Shown piece by piece: positions 6,045 through 6,691 of a stretch of 6,691 nt of DNA. Below the pieces are notes generated by a model. That model saw nothing but the letters and a program-made list of their open reading frames with translations. It was not told where the DNA came from and searched no databases. Origin of the DNA: Deltaproteobacteria bacterium (lineage in GTDB: Bacteria; Desulfobacterota_B; Binatia; UBA9968). The stretch spans positions 19,752 through 26,442 of the forward strand of contig VBKY01000047.1 of the NCBI GenBank assembly GCA_005879255.1. The letters are read 5' to 3'. Numbering within the stretch: the stretch's first letter is position 1; each line of letters starts with the position of its first letter. The translations under genes and the position numbers were made by a program.

Positions 6045-6074
6045 AAAAAGGAGCCTTGAAGACCCTCCGGCTCC
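6045..6074 (-). terminator. Intrinsic terminator of the dehydrogenase gene
   Basis: On the minus strand GGAGCC (complement of 6069-6074) pairs perfectly with GGCTCC (complement of 6050-6055) across a 13-base loop, followed directly by five T (complement of 6045-6049). It begins 30 bases after the stop codon at 6104-6106. Orientation and spacing fit termination of the dehydrogenase transcript. Confidence 0.62.
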
Positions 6075-6103
6075 CGGGCGACTCTTCACTCGTTTAATTT
6101 TCT

Positions 6104-6691
6104 TCAACCCCTAGCCTCCGCGCGGATCTCGGGCGTCTTCAGCCTGGGATCGAACGTCACCTTGATCGCCTGCGATCGCCGCCTGTCGTGTAACGCCAGG
6201 AACGCGTCCACGTAGTGATCGAGAGGATAGCGATGGGTGATCAGGGCGTCCACATTGAGCCGGTTGTGAGCGAGAAGGTCGAGATAGATCTCGATGCAGT
6301 TGGCGCGCTTTCCTTCCACGGTTTCCAGGCCATAGGCATTCGACCCAAGCAACGCGAGTTCCTTGAAGTAGAGGGGAGTCCACTCGAATCGTTTGGGCCG
6401 CGCGACCCCGACAACGACGATGGAGGCACGCGGGTTCGTGATTCGCACGCCGACCTCCAGCGTCTCGTTTGAGCCGACCGTGTCGTAAATACGATGGACC
6501 CCCGATTGCAGCCACGGTAACCCGAACAACGGTGTCCGCAGCGGCGCCTTTAGAAATTCGCCTATGTCGTCGATGAGCTCGCGGCCGCGCGACGTGAACA
6601 AGGCATCCGCGCCGAGCCGCTGGACCAGCGATTTCAGACGAGGGTGCCGGGTAATGACCACGAGACGCGTCTTCGGAAACAACGCTCGAAG
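6104..6691 (-). CDS. Medium-chain (zinc-type) alcohol dehydrogenase-like protein, C-terminal part (5' end beyond window)
   Basis: The minus-strand frame enters from the right edge and ends at TGA 6106-6104. It remains open to 6691 (reading RAL before the first listed residues), so the TTG at 6682 is an internal Leu codon, not a start. The visible 195 residues cover the rest of the NAD(P)-binding Rossmann domain and the C-terminus of a medium-chain dehydrogenase. Counting from that TTG, LVVITRHPRLKSLVQRLGAD (7-26) matches the strand-helix that holds the cofactor ribose, IYDTVGSNETLEVGVRI (65-81) the family's D-x-x-G-S-x-x-T-L segment, ASIVVVGV (86-93) the next strand, and LYFKELALLGS (104-114) the usual K-E-L-x-x-x-G-S motif. 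The catalytic zinc ligands and glycine motif lie outside. Residues 43-62 (proline/leucine-rich) look longer than the usual loop. Such enzymes oxidise alcohols or polyols with NAD(P); the substrate cannot be told. It converges with the lipoprotein gene. Confidence 0.85.
   Translation of the reverse strand, partial: LRALFPKTRLVVITRHPRLKSLVQRLGADALFTSRGRELIDDIGEFLKAPLRTPLFGLPWLQSGVHRIYDTVGSNETLEVGVRITNPRASIVVVGVARPKRFEWTPLYFKELALLGSNAYGLETVEGKRANCIEIYLDLLAHNRLNVDALITHRYPLDHYVDAFLALHDRRRSQAIKVTFDPRLKTPEIRAEARG

Noticed and set aside
5303..6046. 247-residue minus-strand frame
   Set aside because: Shadow of the lipoprotein hydrolase gene; its translation is Ser/Pro/Arg-rich without domain signals, while the plus frame has a lipobox and catalytic-like motifs.
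6680..6682. TTG as start codon of the dehydrogenase
   Set aside because: The frame is open to the window edge and the sequence before it continues the Rossmann fold; the protein would otherwise lack its whole catalytic domain.

Overview
The window looks like chromosome from a hopanoid-making Gram-negative bacterium. It carries hpnH and hpnA, a lipoprotein signal with a lipobox, sec signal peptides, and a decayed outer-membrane factor of an RND efflux pump. A HAF-repeat protein also fits. A proteobacterium (beta or gamma type) is my best guess, but this rests on gene content alone and is tentative.

Left part (1-2456) is accessory and partly decayed. It opens on the minus strand with the first 66 residues of a secreted HAF-repeat protein that runs off the left edge. 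An apparent short plus-strand frame over the same bases is its antisense shadow. Next come a short plus-strand piece resembling the N-terminus of an ATP-dependent DNA ligase (361-450) and a minus-strand remnant of a NodT/OprM-type efflux outer-membrane factor (780-1170), broken by one stop and three frame changes. A small secreted His-rich protein gene follows (1636-1409, minus) with an excellent ribosome binding site; its Arg/Asp-rich tail has slipped into another frame (1412-1315). A perfect 12-bp inverted repeat lies at 1218-1253. The stretch 1653-2456 holds no gene I recognise.

Middle part (2457-4853) is hopanoid metabolism. hpnH (plus) encodes the radical-SAM enzyme that joins adenosine to the hopene side chain, the first step from C30 hopenes to extended C35 hopanoids. 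hpnA (minus) encodes the hopanoid-associated extended-SDR nucleotide-sugar epimerase/dehydrogenase-like protein. The two converge, and a probable hpnH terminator places its T-tract in the last codons of hpnA. hpnA and the next gene diverge from a 164-bp AT-rich spacer.

Right part (4854-6691) has a plus-strand lipoprotein with an alpha/beta-hydrolase-like serine hydrolase layout, which I do not recognise as a named hopanoid gene. It is followed by the C-terminal part of a minus-strand medium-chain (zinc-type) dehydrogenase that enters from the right edge and ends at a good intrinsic terminator.

No tRNA, rRNA, CRISPR array or intact mobile element is visible. The most noteworthy points are the gene decay on the left and the uncharacterised lipoprotein hydrolase beside the hopanoid genes.
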